Shown: positions 24,291-39,244, counted from the first letter of the stretch. The stretch is DNA of 64,000 nucleotides from Kuschelorhynchus macadamiae (GCA_030620095.1 JAUTXW010000960.1:186001-250000), one strand, 5' to 3'. A program made the numbers and translations. The notes: generated from the sequence alone by a model not told the origin.

Positions 24291-24608
24291 TCCTTTCTAC
24301 ACTTCAATAATTCTTAGAAATGTTCTTAAAAGATAATAAAAGAAACATCTTACAACATTTGTATTTAAAGTTTTTAGTAAAATAGTAAGAAAGCCCAGTA
24401 CATACAGAAGCAAGTGAATTCTTAGCTTGTTTTCGAAATATACGGTGTCCAGATAAAAACAAAAATCAGATTTTATTGATGTTGTAAAAATAGTTTTATC
24501 GATCTTGATGAACTTATTTGAGCGGATTAAGATTGTCATTATCTAATCTAGTGATGTGCGGGAGAGTAACATAGCTCAATATATTTGTTATTTATCTTTA
24601 ACATGTAT

Positions 24609-24972
24609 TGTATGACATACTTAAGCGTTACTAACTTCTTAATAAGTAACTTTTGTTAATGAAAGCAAATAAAGAAATAAGCACGCCTTTATAGAAAAAC
24701 ATATTGTACGCCACTGGTTTTTAAGACATCTAAATTTTTTACTGGATCAGGCATTTAAAATTGCAACTTTTTCGCTACGTGCTTTTTTTTTGTATGACAT
24801 ACTTAAGCGTTACTAACTTCTTAATAAGTAACTTTTGTTAATGAAAGCAAATAAAGAAATAAGCACGCCTTTATAGAAAAACATATTGTACGCCACTGGT
24901 TTTTAAGACATCTAAATTTTTTACTGGATCAGGCATTTAAAATTGCAACTTTTTCGCTACGTGCTTTTTTTT
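24609..24972. repeat. Perfect 2 x 182 bp tandem duplication
   Basis: 24609-24790 and 24791-24972 appear identical base for base, from TGTATGACATACTTAAGCG to GCTACGTGCTTTTTTTT. No coding content. Identity implies recent origin or an assembly artefact. Confidence 0.9.
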
Positions 24973-24974
24973 CG

Positions 24975-26270
24975 TATCTCCATTTTCAACAAAACAACAT
25001 TTCCTTAATTATCTCTGGACAAAATTATTACAAAAATCGGCAAATTGACATTTATCCGGAATTTCCCTGGTAGTAATTTTTTCCGCAAACAAATTTTGGA
25101 TGTTCATATATAGCTATTTATTAATAACTAAAATAGAGGGAGAACAGGTTTTAACAGGTAATGTACAAGAAACTTAGAGCAAAAAAAGTACTATATAATA
25201 GAAAGTCAACACTCTAGGACTGCTTTGGAATTAACAATATTTCAAAATTTACAGCGTTTTGGGAAAAGCGGAAAATAAGTCTTTACAAATAGTCATTTTG
25301 AATGCCAGTTAAATTAGGTCATTATATTGGATGTTAAATTTTTGTCGCCGCTTTATCTATTTTCTGTTAAATTAGAAGACCAATGCTTTTGAATAAGTTA
25401 ATTAATTATTACAATTTGATACATAAAAACAGTAACTATTTTGCGAATTTTGCACCACTCTTACACACAAATGAAAATTACATGCACGGCAATGACGAAT
25501 CAAATTTTTTGCAAACCACAAGTTACACTAATGTCTTTCACGAAAATAAAAATTAAAAAAAATTAGTTCTCTGGAATTACGTTTCCTCTTTCGTACACAC
25601 GACAGTGCTAAAAAGAATATTTTATCGTTTTTTATCAAAAAATCTTTCACTATAACTTGTTGTATAAAATACTTTGTGCGGCAAGTATGGATTGTTCGGT
25701 TTTGCCTGATTGTACTTTCTGAAATAAGGATCATTCAATGGTTAAATATTTTTTTAAATATTGCAACTATTTCAAACAAGAATTATAAATTTTGCATTAT
25801 TAACGATATTTTTAATAGTTCTGGATAATACAATTAGTAAAATACTTTGTACATTTTTTAAATTACATGGTTATAAGATTTTGTTGCCTTAAGCGGCTCG
25901 TACTTTCCCGCATTGAAGCATTTGTATGAGTCATTTCTCTTGTAATATTTTTAACTTTCCTTGACACAATGAAGTTACGAGGAAATATCTGTTGAAAGGG
26001 TCTACCTTTTACTCAAATACCCGGAACTTACCTTATAATTCTGAAGTCAAGAGGAATATTTAACAATGTATAAAGGTACTTAATGTAATGGTAGTCAAGC
26101 TTTTGTTGGTTCTCTTAAATTCGTCTTTTTTGTATATGCAAATAAGAGTTTATGATAATACATCATATATATTTGATTAATATATCTAACATTAGAATGA
26201 GACAAATAAACATATTTTCATCTCCCCATCTTTTATCTCTAAAAATGTTTAAGCAGTGAAATGATTCGTT
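24975..26270. other. No gene seen
   Basis: AT-rich; open frames at 25528 and 26163 on the minus strand are low-complexity with no family resemblance. Confidence 0.4.
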
Positions 26271-26334
26271 TTTTTTTGTGAAAGGTGAAGCAAGATACCA
26301 AAAAAAGTTGCAGTATAATAATATTTTATTAGTA

Positions 26335-26800
26335 ATAATAACTGAATACACCGCGAGACACAATACAACAGCGAAGGTCGTTCATCAAGTATTAGCCACA
26401 ACATACAAACTAACGGAGAACCCCCTTCCTACCATTATACACCAACATCCATACTTGAAAACGAAGACTAAAAGCTCTACTGGGACATTGACATCCACAC
26501 AGATAAAACAATCCCCGCAAACAGACCCGATATCAACTTTCACTCCAAAAAAGAAAAAATCACTTTTAATTGACACGGCTGTCCCCAACGACGTGAACAT
26601 CCAAGCGAAATACAGTGGAAAGATCGCCAAATATACCGATTTGGCAATGGAAATAAAAAGGCCGTGGAAACAGGAAAGAATCTTCATTGTTCCTCTCGTC
26701 ATATCAGTAACATGCCTAACCCCAACAACGTTTACACCGCATTTGGTTCAATTAGGACCTAATATTAATACTAAGAACTTTTGATAAAGATAGGCGCATT
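26335..26800 (+). pseudogene. R4/Dong-type LINE, third copy (RLE end)
   Basis: Plus-strand 26278-26784 encodes EYTARHNTTAKVVHQVLATT, KSSTGTLTSTQIKQ, LLIDTAVPNDVNIQAKYSGK, LAMEIKRPWKQERI and LVISVTCLTPTTFTPHLVQL. This is the same C-terminal RLE region as LINE copy 2 at 5.17-5.66 kb and is less frameshifted. The upstream boundary coincides with TAATAATA-rich sequence (26316-26342), again consistent with TAA-targeted, 5'-truncated insertion. Confidence 0.8.
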
Positions 26801-29690
26801 TTTAACGATTTTAGTATGTAATCTCCGCATGATGGTGCTAGTGCATACTTTGCCAAAATACCTATGGATCTGCAGCCGGAAACTACCGGAGCCCTAAGGG
26901 GGGCGCTAAGTGTTACAATTAGCATGTAGAAACGAATCAGGGATGTATGCGCCACTATATCATCAGACATGCTAGTTAAAACTAGGCAAAATATTATTAA
27001 AATGTTCAGCATGTGTAATCGTGAATTATTTGAGCATCTTTTAAAATATAACTATGAAAACATTTGATTAACTTTTAAAAGCGATTTTTTTAGTCTGATA
27101 AATGTTTTTTTCTGTATAACTTTAAAAATTAATACCTATTAATATAAGTTTTCGACTATCTAAATTGAAATGTTTTCCTTCATCGAAGTGTATTTACTTA
27201 TTTACAAACTAGACAAACTTCAACACAATTTTTAAATATTTATAATATTATGAAAGTTCACGGATCCTTTGCTTTGAAATGTAAGATTCATTCCAAAACC
27301 TTAATAGTGTCTAAAAAGTTCGGAAATGGCCCTACTCACCTTATCATTGGGCTACAAAACTTAATTTTAAAATCTTCAGCGTATAACTCTTGGTTTAATG
27401 TAATATGAAATTGATGATATTTATATTTTCTTGTGGTCTTCCTTACTGTAGATTATGATGTTAAAATCTTAAAGGTTATTAGATCATTTTTTTTTGTAGC
27501 AATTTTATTAACAAATTATTATATTATCTAAATTTTCATTGGATTAATTTTAGATAATAAACTATTGTATTCATATTAAATACTTTTGTTTTACTGACAG
27601 CTACTATGGCTACTTTGATCGAGTTGGTAATATTCTATATTACGCAAAAAAAAGGGAATTTTAAAATATTTCGAAAACTATTGAAAATAGATATATAATA
27701 CATGTAATAAAGGTTGTAGATTTGTTTATGCTTAAAAGTAATAAATAAAAATGTACAGTGGGTTCCATTTAAGAAAACTGAAATAAATTGCTTTAAATAT
27801 GTTAAAGTTGGGCATTTAAATTTGGACACCCTGTATGTAATATCTTCAATATTACGAAAGCAGTCCTTTATTCCACGCCTATTTTATGCAGAAGCAAAAT
27901 ATTTTATTTTTAGTGGCACAACTAGGCCTTATATTGCTAATCATAGATGTGCATCAAATTTATATTTTTTTTCGTTTAAAGCCAGATATTTAAGTATAAA
28001 GTATCAATTTTAGCCGTATAACACGTTATACAAAAAAGTGTTAGAATTTTATGTAGAATTTAAAAGTCGAGTCAAATATAGGGTGTCCCATTTAAAAAAA
28101 TACAAGTTGTAGTAGCCCTACTTTTTCGACGCACCCCGTATAATTCAAAATATTTTTAGAATGAACGCGATTTACATATGTATCCCATAGCATAAACAGT
28201 TTGTTTCCAAATTGTACTTGTTCGACGTAAATTTACTTTTTTCAATCGGTGACTCACCCGGTACAGTAAATGATATTAGGTTATTATAGCAATAATTGGT
28301 CAGTTTACTCTTTCTTTCTCGTCCTATTATGTACTTAAATAAATTATAAAAATGTCCTGTTTAGTTGACAAATTGAAACATTAATTTAATTTTGAAATTT
28401 TTCGTCCTTATATTCTAAACTAAGTCCATATGAAATGCTTAAATTTTGTGAAGGTAAAAAAAGGGTCGTATATTAATATACTTAATTATTAAAGTTAACA
28501 AATTTAATAACAATAAAATTACAGTCAGTAGTGACTCTGCGGGACGATCGATTTCTTGTTTGATAATAAGTCTCACTTCTTTGGGAAACACATGTTTAAA
28601 TAATTTAACTATTGGTGTTACATGACAAAAAAAATAGCCGCATTATTAAACTGATTTTTTACAAAGCACTAATTTTTTGGGACAGAAAAATGTTAGTCTT
28701 TTGAGAGCGGTTTTAAGAAGCCCTTTTAAGGGCTAAGTAATTTTAAGAAAATATTTATTATATCAATTTGTTATTGCCTATCATGTTTCAAAAAGGCACT
28801 GCACGCCTTTTTGAAACTTTTTTTCTCATAGAGCCATAATTAAACGTTTTCCATATGTTATCCAAATCCGCACACACCCTGTATATTATTACTAACTATC
28901 CTCGCGGTTGGTCGCTTGACATTACTAATGTCGAAGTTTTTGTATATAATATTTAATACAGTAATAAGAAATATCGTATGGGTCACACATTGTTAAATTT
29001 CTTATATTTTTCAAATTTTTTCTATATTATATCTAGTGCTTTTATTAAATGTGACATATTAATTCCTCTATGTAAATACGTTTATAAAATAAAATCAATT
29101 CTGGAGTCATTACCTTTAATGGGTTGTGATACGTTACTCGAAAACATTATTCCTCTTTATTCCTTTAACAGATCTTGTTCGACCTCGATTATGACTACAT
29201 CATGGCTATTACACGTATTTTCAATACAAAGACCTGTCAATAAGTTTCAATAATAGCCCATAAAAAATAACAAATATCCATATTTCCATTTAAGCCAAAG
29301 CCAAGCTGAGAACGGCGTGATCTAAAGACAACATTGTGTATCGAGATATGGTTTATGTTACTGCCTCAATTCTATTTTGTAGGTCAGCAGCTTTCCCGAT
29401 ATATGGCCTTTTTGTGGCAAAGGTCAAAAAATATCGCTGTTATAAAGAAGTAAATTATTTATCTTGGGAAAAATGTCGATGCTTGAGAAGAATGAAGGAG
29501 AATAGCCTGTTTACTCTCATTTTAGAGCTTTTTATAAAAAAAAAATATTATATAAAAGAGAAAAAGCTGAAAATGTTTAAGAAATTAATGGGACACAGTT
29601 ATAACTGTTTGATATTATTTTCTTTTCGAATATAATATTATAATTAATTTCACGGTTCAAAATTTTACAATATTTGTAATGATTTGTAAT
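26801..29690. other. No gene; small MITE-like termini
   Basis: AT-rich. Contains ACACCCTGTA/TATAGGGTGTCCC termini near 27755-27834, 28079-28142 and 28872, but no gene. Open frames at 28978 and 29336 show no domain. Confidence 0.4.
27755..27834. mobile_element. Possible 80-bp MITE
   Basis: CAGTGGGTTCCATTTAA at the left and, reverse-complemented, CAGGGTGTCCAAATTTAA at the right, each next to TA. Imperfect but of the same terminus family as 24255 and 28081. Confidence 0.35.
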
Positions 29691-29694
29691 GATT

Positions 29695-31675
29695 TCAAAT
29701 AGTTTGTACTTTAGAAAAAATGTTATGCAATACTTACTTACTTTAATGTTCTCTATAAAATGGCGCCCTCATATTTTTTCTTTAAATACAAACCTGCATT
29801 TTTTATTTCATTTTCTTGAAAAACAATTTACAGTTAATACATAAACATACACCAAGAACATTTTTATCGACGTTTCGTACTGTTATATTCACCTTCATGC
29901 TTCCTTTTTCTAGTACGGCTCTGGATTATCACTGAAAGAAGGGGCTTCTTCAAAAATATCTTTATTTAATTCATTTAGTTCATTACAAGCGAAATTACAA
30001 TTAAATACCTACTAATATTAAAACAGTTTTAGTTAATTAATTACTTACAGTACAAAAAAACAAGTAACGATTAGAAATGTTGGAAATGTCGGCCGTTATT
30101 TCTTAAACACTCTCTGGCATTTTTGATAACTCTCTTCTGAATACTTTTAATTAATAAATTCTTAGCTTAAATCATCGAAATTTGCAGGAGTCGTTAAATA
30201 TACCAGGTCCTTTATGCATCCCCATATGGAAAAATCCAAAAATAGGACCGTTATTACTAATCCAGTGGTTATGTTTAAAATTATTAAGGAACAGGGTCGG
30301 TAACGATGCGCTGGAGTACCATCTTGTTGAAAAAACTTAAAATTTCTATGCACAGCCAAGGGCAGGTTATCTAACATTTCTTGGAAGTCATTTATCAAAA
30401 AATTCAAGTACATATCACAAGTTAAATTATCTTCAAAGAAGTAGGGACCCACAACTTCAGAATCCAAAATTCTCAATCAAACGTTAATCCCGAACCTTTC
30501 TTGAAACGTTGTCTCTCTAAAAAAATGTTGGTTTCCTTGTGTTCAGCGGTAACGAATATTACGGTTAAACCACCCATTATTACAAAATCGGCTCTCGTCT
30601 GACCACAATATTTTCTTGCAAATATCAGAATCAACCCTATGTTTTCGGGGAATCCATCTACAGAAAATTCGCCTTTTACGGAAATCTGTTAGCCCTAGAT
30701 GTTGCACTTTTCGGCAATGATAGTTTCTACATTTGTGCCGACGTAAAATCTTTTTGTACGAATCTTTGTTAACACCGGTTTCCTTCTGAATATCTCGCAG
30801 GGATACCTCTTGATTGTCGTGATTCTTATAATTTACGAAGGCTGAAACAATATTTAAATTAAAAGACGACACTTTTTACACCAAAGAAGACTTATCTAAT
30901 ACATTTACTTTACCAACTCCTCCTTGGGCTGTTACAGTTGGAGTATGGCTTTGCTTTTTCTGAACAGATCCATGTTCTCGTAAATTTCTTTCTAGTCTAC
31001 GGAAAATGCGAACACTGGGAACGGTTCTTTCGGAATACATATAATGGTACAGTTGAGCTGCATTATCTGCGTTACCCATGGATCTCGCATAAACAAACAG
31101 TATATCTACTTTCTCGTCATTTGAAAAATCCATAATATTTCAATTATTCAACAACAGACCAATAATTATCACCAAATTAAAATAATTTGACAAATATATT
31201 ATTTGACGGTTGCTAAGTTGTAACAATGCGCATTATCAGTTCAACTGTTTTTCACAGCCACTTTACTGTATGCAATTAATGTAAAAACTCAAACCATTTT
31301 AATATTAGTAGGTATTTAATTGTAATTTTGTTTGTGATGAACCGTAAAAAATTTTTTATTGTTTTTTCCGGGATCCACATTATTAAACAAAGATATTTAT
31401 GAAGAAGCCATTCTTTCAAGAAAAATCCAGAGCCGTACTAGAAAAAGGAAACATGAAGATGAATATAACAGTACGAAACGTCGGTGTATGTTGATGTATT
31501 AACTGTAAACTGTTCTTCAAGAAAACTAAATAAAAAGTCCGTATTTAAAAAAAAAATTGATGTGGTGGCCGGTAGACGAAACGTCGGATTGAAAATCTGA
31601 GGATGCAATTTTGTAGAGAACATTAAAGTAAGTAAGTGCTGTATAAAACTTTTTTCTAAATTACAAACTTTTTGA
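29695..31675. mobile_element. Element with about 350-bp inverted repeats enclosing a mariner-superfamily gene
   Basis: 29695-30045 and 31285-31675 are inverted copies. For example TTACAATTAAATACCTACTA at the left is mirrored at 31300-31340, and the CTTACTTACTTTAATGTTCTCTA stretch pairs at the outer ends. Similarity is around 85% with small indels. The repeats contain an ACGAAACGTCG motif like those at PLE 3' ends in this window, so they may be PLE-derived termini in opposite orientation. A transposase fossil lies between them. Confidence 0.65.
30165..31135 (-). pseudogene. Mariner-superfamily transposase fossil (HTH to catalytic core)
   Basis: Minus strand. 31133-30876 holds a DUF4817-like HTH: FSNDEKVDILFVYARSMGNA and IFRRLERNLREHGSV. 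30872-30543 holds a second HTH (VSLRDIQKETGVNKDSYKKI), then RRIFCRWIPRKH and ILWSDESRF with the first catalytic Asp. 30476-30162 holds VVGPYFFEDNLTCDMYLNFL and KFFQQDGTPAHRY (second Asp). The last catalytic block is degraded (FSIWGCIKDLVYL). Three frameshifts. Better preserved than the copy at 1.0-2.2 kb and a different subfamily. Confidence 0.85.
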
Positions 31676-31844
31676 GATATTTAATAAAATAATTTTGGCA
31701 ATTTTTGCAAAATCCGCGGTATTTCAGGAACAAAAAAAAAATAAAAATCTGTAAACCGATTATTAACGTCTTCTATAAAGGACACCTTTTCTCTAATTTA
31801 ACTAACATCTTTTGCCGGTTAGGATATAGCAATAGTGTTGGAAA

Positions 31845-31890
31845 GGGGGGGGGGGCAACGGCCCCCCCCGTGCCCCCTATAGGCACGCTA
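31845..31890. repeat. G11/C8 hairpin, possible hAT-like terminus
   Basis: Eleven G (31845-31855), CAACGG, then eight C, followed by a stretch that reverse-complements to CAGTAGCGTGCCTATAGGG. That string resembles the CAG-starting GC-rich termini of some hAT elements. Strong hairpin and G-quadruplex potential. Confidence 0.4.
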
Positions 31891-32109
31891 CTGCCTCTGT
31901 TTCAACAAAAGCAGTTGTCATGGGTCTTGCAAACATGGCTATACGGTTATCGGATTTTAAATATGCAGAAAAATCTATTAGAAAAGCAAAATCAGCTTTA
32001 CAGATAAACAACTACGCCGAAAAAATCATCTTAAATAAAAAAGTGTTTATAAATCTTACAACGAAAACCAATCTTCTAAGAAAGTATAAACTTTAATTTA
32101 AAAAAAACA

Positions 32110-32880
32110 CCAACACCATGTCGCCAAAATATATCCCTAGAATATCGGAAACTCTACAAAATGTATTCAGAAAACATTGCATTACAGTCAGTTACAAGGG
32201 CCATAACTTTTTTTTTGAAGAACGTTAAAAGAAGTTTAACAAACTCAGATCAAAAACTCCAAAAGGAAACAGAACACATATAGTATATGAAATTCCCTAT
32301 AGGGATTGTAATGGTATATACATTGGACAGACCAGTCAGTACTTAAAAAACGAAAATCAACATTCATTCGATTTTGATAAAGTTAAAATTTTAACAACCG
32401 AAAAACAATAAAAAAAGAAAGAAATTCTATGAAATGATAGAAATACAATTCAAAAATCCACACAAAACAACTCAGTAAAATATATCATAATGTTTTTGAG
32501 TAATAAATAAATTTGAAAGAAAAGCAATAATTATAAAACCGTTGGACCGCTTAATAAATATAAATTTCATCTTTCATGACACCAAAGAAGAATATATATT
32601 TTAGTTTTCGTTCCCGTGTTTTTCGTAAAAGTTTTATTTGTCTTAAGTAAATGTGTAATTTTAAAAATGTGTTATATTGTAATCTAACCTTTAGATTTGG
32701 GTTTTAAGAGGTAAGACATAATTATTATTCCAAGAGTACCAACTTATACTTCTAAAAAATTTCTTTATAGAAGAATTCTATTTTCTATGTTCTGATGAAG
32801 ATCACGTAATTGATCAAAACGTCAATATTTTGTACCACGTGACTTTCAAAATAAATGTGTTTATTTTCGTTTTATAAGGA
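32110..32880 (+). pseudogene. Penelope-like element 3' end (connector, GIY-YIG, 3' UTR)
   Basis: Plus strand reads SPKYIPRISETLQNVFRK, NKLRSKTPKGNRTHIVYEI, PYRDCNGIYIGQTSQYLKN (GIY-YIG box) and DFDKVKILTTEKQ, then a degenerate end to about 32515. The non-coding tail contains TTCTGATGAAGATCACG...ATCAAAACGTC (32791-32823), which has the layout of a hammerhead-like core, and ends just before the (TA)n at 32918. The RT portion is missing. Confidence 0.75.
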
Positions 32881-32917
32881 CTCTAACCTAAAAAAGTAAA
32901 AAAGAAAATATATATCT

Positions 32918-35316
<2,399 letters not shown>

Positions 35317-35540
35317 AGGGTAGCCCGCGTCTCTATTGAAAATTTCAGGGTTTTTGATGATTTCAATTGATTCTATGATTTTTCGTTTATAATAACCCAA
35401 GGCTGATTCAAGAACCTTGGTATCTTTTACATTAACAGCGGATTGAACAATTTCAATAAGTTTCTAACTTATACGTCTTTCATGTTGCTTAACAAGGAAT
35501 TTATAAACTCCTTCTGATTGCAAGGGGATGACATCTTTTG
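35317..35540 (-). pseudogene. PLE GIY-YIG C-terminus (left arm, truncated)
   Basis: Minus strand reads KIIESIEIIKNPEIFNRDAG, the C-terminal end of a PLE nuclease domain, preceded by VQSAVNVKDTKVLESALGYY. It is cut at the arm boundary. The right-arm counterpart continues into the PLE 3' region. Confidence 0.75.
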
Positions 35541-37208
35541 GTATCTTTATCTCTATCAATCAATCTTTTTGTGAGTACTAAAGCACGAATGTTGAATTTC
35601 TGCAGAATTCTTCAGATACCTTTCTTTTTTCAGCTGATGAGCTTTTTAATTAAAATTTAGGTATTTTGAATTTATATTAATTTATGTAAAATTTGGTATG
35701 TAGTTTTCCATTTCAAGGTAGTCAGGCAATGCAGTAAGGAATTTGAACTGACCTACCCGAATCATATGCCTTTACTATTGGTATCGGACACGACAAATGA
35801 TTTAAATAAAAAAAATATTTATATAAAAGTAATATAATAAACTTAACTCGGCGTGCTTTCTTGATAAGACCGTGTCACATAAAGCGTCTGATGAATTAAA
35901 TTCAGATGGAACTAGGTAAAATAATGAATATTTGCTTATTCGACAAAGAATAATTAAACTTGTAACTTAGAATTCTCGTTTAATTCAGATTGTCCAATTA
36001 AAATAATAAAAGTGTGTAGTAACATTACGTATCCTTGTTTAACTTGTTGAATAATATTTACATTTCCAACACTTTTAATTTAATGCGTCCTCCAAAAATG
36101 TCATGATTGCCACTTGAAACAAAGCAGGAAATTTTATTAATATGAAAAAATGTACAATTTAATGTCAATTGACAGAACTATTTAAAAACTTAGTAACTCG
36201 TCAAAACAAAATGTTTTGTATTACGAGGGTAGTGCATATTAATATTTGTTACTGTAATACATCTAATTCAACTAGTACACGTTATACAAGAAATGCAGTT
36301 AAAAATGCATTTATTTTTGACACAGGATTTGCCACACCTTTTATCTCTCTTTTTCTTCAATAAAAGTTAATAAAGCACTCAACTTTTCAATCTAAATTTC
36401 CTTTTAGTCTAGAAACACCCTGTATGTCTGCAGAACTTTGTGTTAATTTGCATTTCATTTGACTTCTAACGGTTCTTCGGTCATACAAAATATCCAATTT
36501 CAAGAATTACTAGTTTGGCCGTAATTAGAACTTCCTGCCCTTGTTAGAAAGTTTTCATAGTATATATCATAGTATGTCCTGATTGACTTTAGGAAATGGG
36601 AGTTTTATGATTATTTTGGGATACTTGTTATACCCTCGGGTTGTGCGAAAAGACTGGCATTAAATGACCACTGAATTCAAACTTTCCCAATTTTTATGAT
36701 ATCTGATATAAATTGAATATCTTTTTTATGTTTCATTTGGAGGTCTTTTCGCTAAATAATCTCAAGTTTGCCCTTTAATTTTGTTGTCTGGGATGCTTTA
36801 TTTGAAATCTGACATCCACGCAATTGCCGTGTTTTCGTCGGCTCAAGCGTTAACAATGTGACGTGAATATACGTTATGTCAAATATGACATTCACTATCA
36901 TATATATTGAACGAATGAAATATTTTGCGTAAGATAAAACCCCAAGATACATTATTTACAAGAGCTTTAGTTTTAAGCCATAATGTTTAAATTGAACCTA
37001 GTGCTAGAAAATGAGTATCATTACTCTGTAAATAGAAACACTTTTCTCAGGTAGAGGACATTTTTCGGTTTTGGATTTGAGTATTGTTCGAAAATTTTTT
37101 ACTTTTTACTTATACTATTTTATCATTATTTTCTTTATTTTATTATGCTGGGCATGACAAACAATTGTAATATATTATAGTACGCCGCACGGATCTGAAG
37201 CTGCGACG

Positions 37209-37340
37209 AAAGGGGGAGTGTTGTTAAAAGTAGGATGTTTCTATATATATACCGAGTTGTACCCAATCAGTAATGAGTAGTGCACCGTTTCCTTAGATAC
37301 TTGCACTCTTTTCATAGCTTCAGATTCGTGAGCCAAACTT
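37209..37340 (+). repeat. Possible Ty1/copia PPT and LTR start (left arm)
   Basis: A purine tract AAAGGGGGAG (37209-37218) is directly followed by TGTTGTTAAAAG, then a TATATATATACC box and AATCAGT (initiator-like) about 50 bp on. This is the layout of a copia-type 3' LTR beginning, but no other part of such an element is recognisable. The mirror copy is at about 47100-47230. Confidence 0.35.
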
Positions 37341-37343
37341 TAA

Positions 37344-37563
37344 CACACGTATTCAATAAAGAGGTTTAAATTTAGAGCAGGTCTAACCTGACAGTTATAG
37401 GTTTAAGATAGCATTTTTAACAATTGAACAAATAATTTTTCTAAATGTCACAATTACAAAATGACAGTGACATAAGCCAAACATAACTGGCGAACTAAGA
37501 GTTTTAAGTACCATGGCAACTAGACCTGGTCTAACTCTTAAACCTTTTTAGTGAATACGGGGG
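37344..37563. mobile_element. Harbinger-like MITE (left arm)
   Basis: 220 bp with imperfect inverted termini of about 43 bp: the left contains CGTATTCAATAAAGAGGTTT, the right reverse-complemented CGTATTCACTAAAAAGGTTT. They are flanked by TAA at 37341-37343 and 37564-37566, a 3-bp duplication typical of PIF/Harbinger-derived MITEs. The mirror copy is 46880-47099. Confidence 0.65.
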
Positions 37564-37664
37564 TAAAAGTCTCAGTTAAAATGCAAGCTCTCTACCTGTT
37601 TAACTGAACCGACTAGGAAAACTGTTTCCATAAGTACACGTAAAGAGCAGGACTATGTCCAAAA

Positions 37665-38278
37665 TAACATTCTACTTCTGTGTGATGACTCAGTTATGTA
37701 CTTGAAGGAGGCGTTGGAGAAGCAGTTAGGATCAAAAAATTATAGAATCCAATGCATCACGAAACCAGGTGGTACCTACGAAAATGTGCTGGCATGTAAA
37801 AAACTTTGGTAAGAACGATTACGTTATTATTACCGCGGGATGCAACGATTTTATAAACAATAAATATCCCAAAGTAAAAAACATTTGGAAAAAAACTAAA
37901 ATTCAACACAAATACCAATTATATATTTTTGTCTACCGTAGTACCATTCTTAAAAAATAATTACAATAAAGTATGTGAGTTCAACAACAAACTTAATGAT
38001 TTCCTGAATAGAGTTAATCGTATTACTGAAGGTGTATTCACATTTGTGTATGTTACCAATAAAATGGGCTATAAACTTAAAAATTTCAGTATTGCTGAAT
38101 CAATTGTTACAGAATTAGGTCAAAATAAAGTTATATTTAAACCTCTCAGGCACATACAACTATGTGAACTTGAGAGTGTTAGTCAAAATATAGACTCTCA
38201 ACCACTACAGACTACTTCACCGAAGAAAAACTTTACAGATAATGGTAGAAACGATAATAGTATCTTTTTAGACTAACG
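37665..38278 (+). pseudogene. LINE ORF1-like SGNH-hydrolase region (left arm)
   Basis: Reads YVQNNILLLCDDSVMYLKEA (SGNH block I position, normally GDS), CITKPGGTYENVLACKKL, then after a frameshift NDYVIITAGCNDFINNKY (the G-x-N-D block). After a second frame change it continues as VVPFLKNNYNKVCEFNNKL up to a stop at 38276. This is the esterase-type domain found in ORF1 of several insect CR1/Jockey-like LINEs. Two frame breaks. Confidence 0.65.
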
Positions 38279-38286
38279 ATACAAGT

Positions 38287-38855
38287 ATGTCACTTCCATT
38301 GTTAAACATACAATCTGTAAGAAATAAGATAAATCATTTGTATGTCTTTTTAGAAAATAAGAACTTTCCTGACATTGTTTTACTGAAGAACATTGGCTTA
38401 GGAGTGAGGAGCCTATATATTTACAAAATTATACGCTAGCCTCATTATACTGTAGAAAAGCTTTTCAACATGGGGGTACATTCATTTTTGTGAATAACAA
38501 CATTTTACAGCAGAACAAATTCACGGGTGTTTCAAAATTTGATAGTATGATTATCGAAAAAGAATTTGAATTCTCTATAAGCATGAGTAAAAAGTTAAAT
38601 GCTTATAAAATTTGTTTATACCGTTGGAGGCTCCGTTGCTTCAGATTTGTCCCCAGTCTGAAGTCATTTTGGCGGGTGATTTTAATATTGATTTTGGCTG
38701 TAAGGATAATTGTCGTACACTTGCATCGAAATACTTATTTTAATCTTTTAATCTCAATATGCACGTTGGTCCCTCTATAAGTATTACCAAACATTATTTG
38801 TCTATCTTAAATTGTATATTTCCTTGCGGCAGTGTGGCAAAAGAAAATTAATGAA
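38287..38855 (+). pseudogene. LINE AP-endonuclease 5' half (left arm)
   Basis: Starts MSLPLLNIQSVRNKINHL eleven bases after the ORF1 stop, as LINE ORF2 does. Then FLENKNFPDIVLL, EEPIYLQNYTLAS, FQHGGTFIFVNNNI, FEFSISMSKKLNAYKICLYR, and in another frame EVILAGDFNIDFGCKDN (catalytic GDFN) and ITKHYLSILNCIF. It breaks off before the RT. Three frameshifts. The 5' half is present without RT, the reverse of normal LINE truncation. Confidence 0.75.
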
Positions 38856-39244
38856 TTTTGGATTCCCTGTGCGCTATTTAATTTAATTTTCATATTTACG
38901 TATTTGTGTCATGACATTTCGCCAGATGTTCACAAGTTGATGATATAATGGTAATAACGTTCTATCACATTTCACATATTTGATATATTTTATATATATT
39001 TTACATTTTCTCGATTTATTTTTTTTTATATCTTAATGTCAATTGAATTTTTGAATGTAAGCTAAATTTCACATGTCAAAAATTATTTTATAAAACAACT
39101 CATAAAAAAAAACAAAAGTTCGAGGTATCATTAAAATTTGACAGTCTGTACTTTATATAGTGGTTTATTGAAAAGCCCTCCAAATCTTTATTTTGTCTGC
39201 ATTTAAATATCGATATAGATTTCCTCCTAATTGAGTCACAGTCA

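Noticed and set aside
24609..24972. CRISPR-like array
   Set aside because: Only two identical abutting units with no spacers, in a eukaryotic context.
36169..36363. 64-codon open frame repeated in both arms (also 48030-48224)
   Set aside because: Conservation is explained by the duplication; no domain or similar sequence recognised.
37665..38278. Host SGNH hydrolase gene
   Set aside because: Frameshifted, and directly followed by a LINE-type endonuclease start, so it is LINE ORF1.
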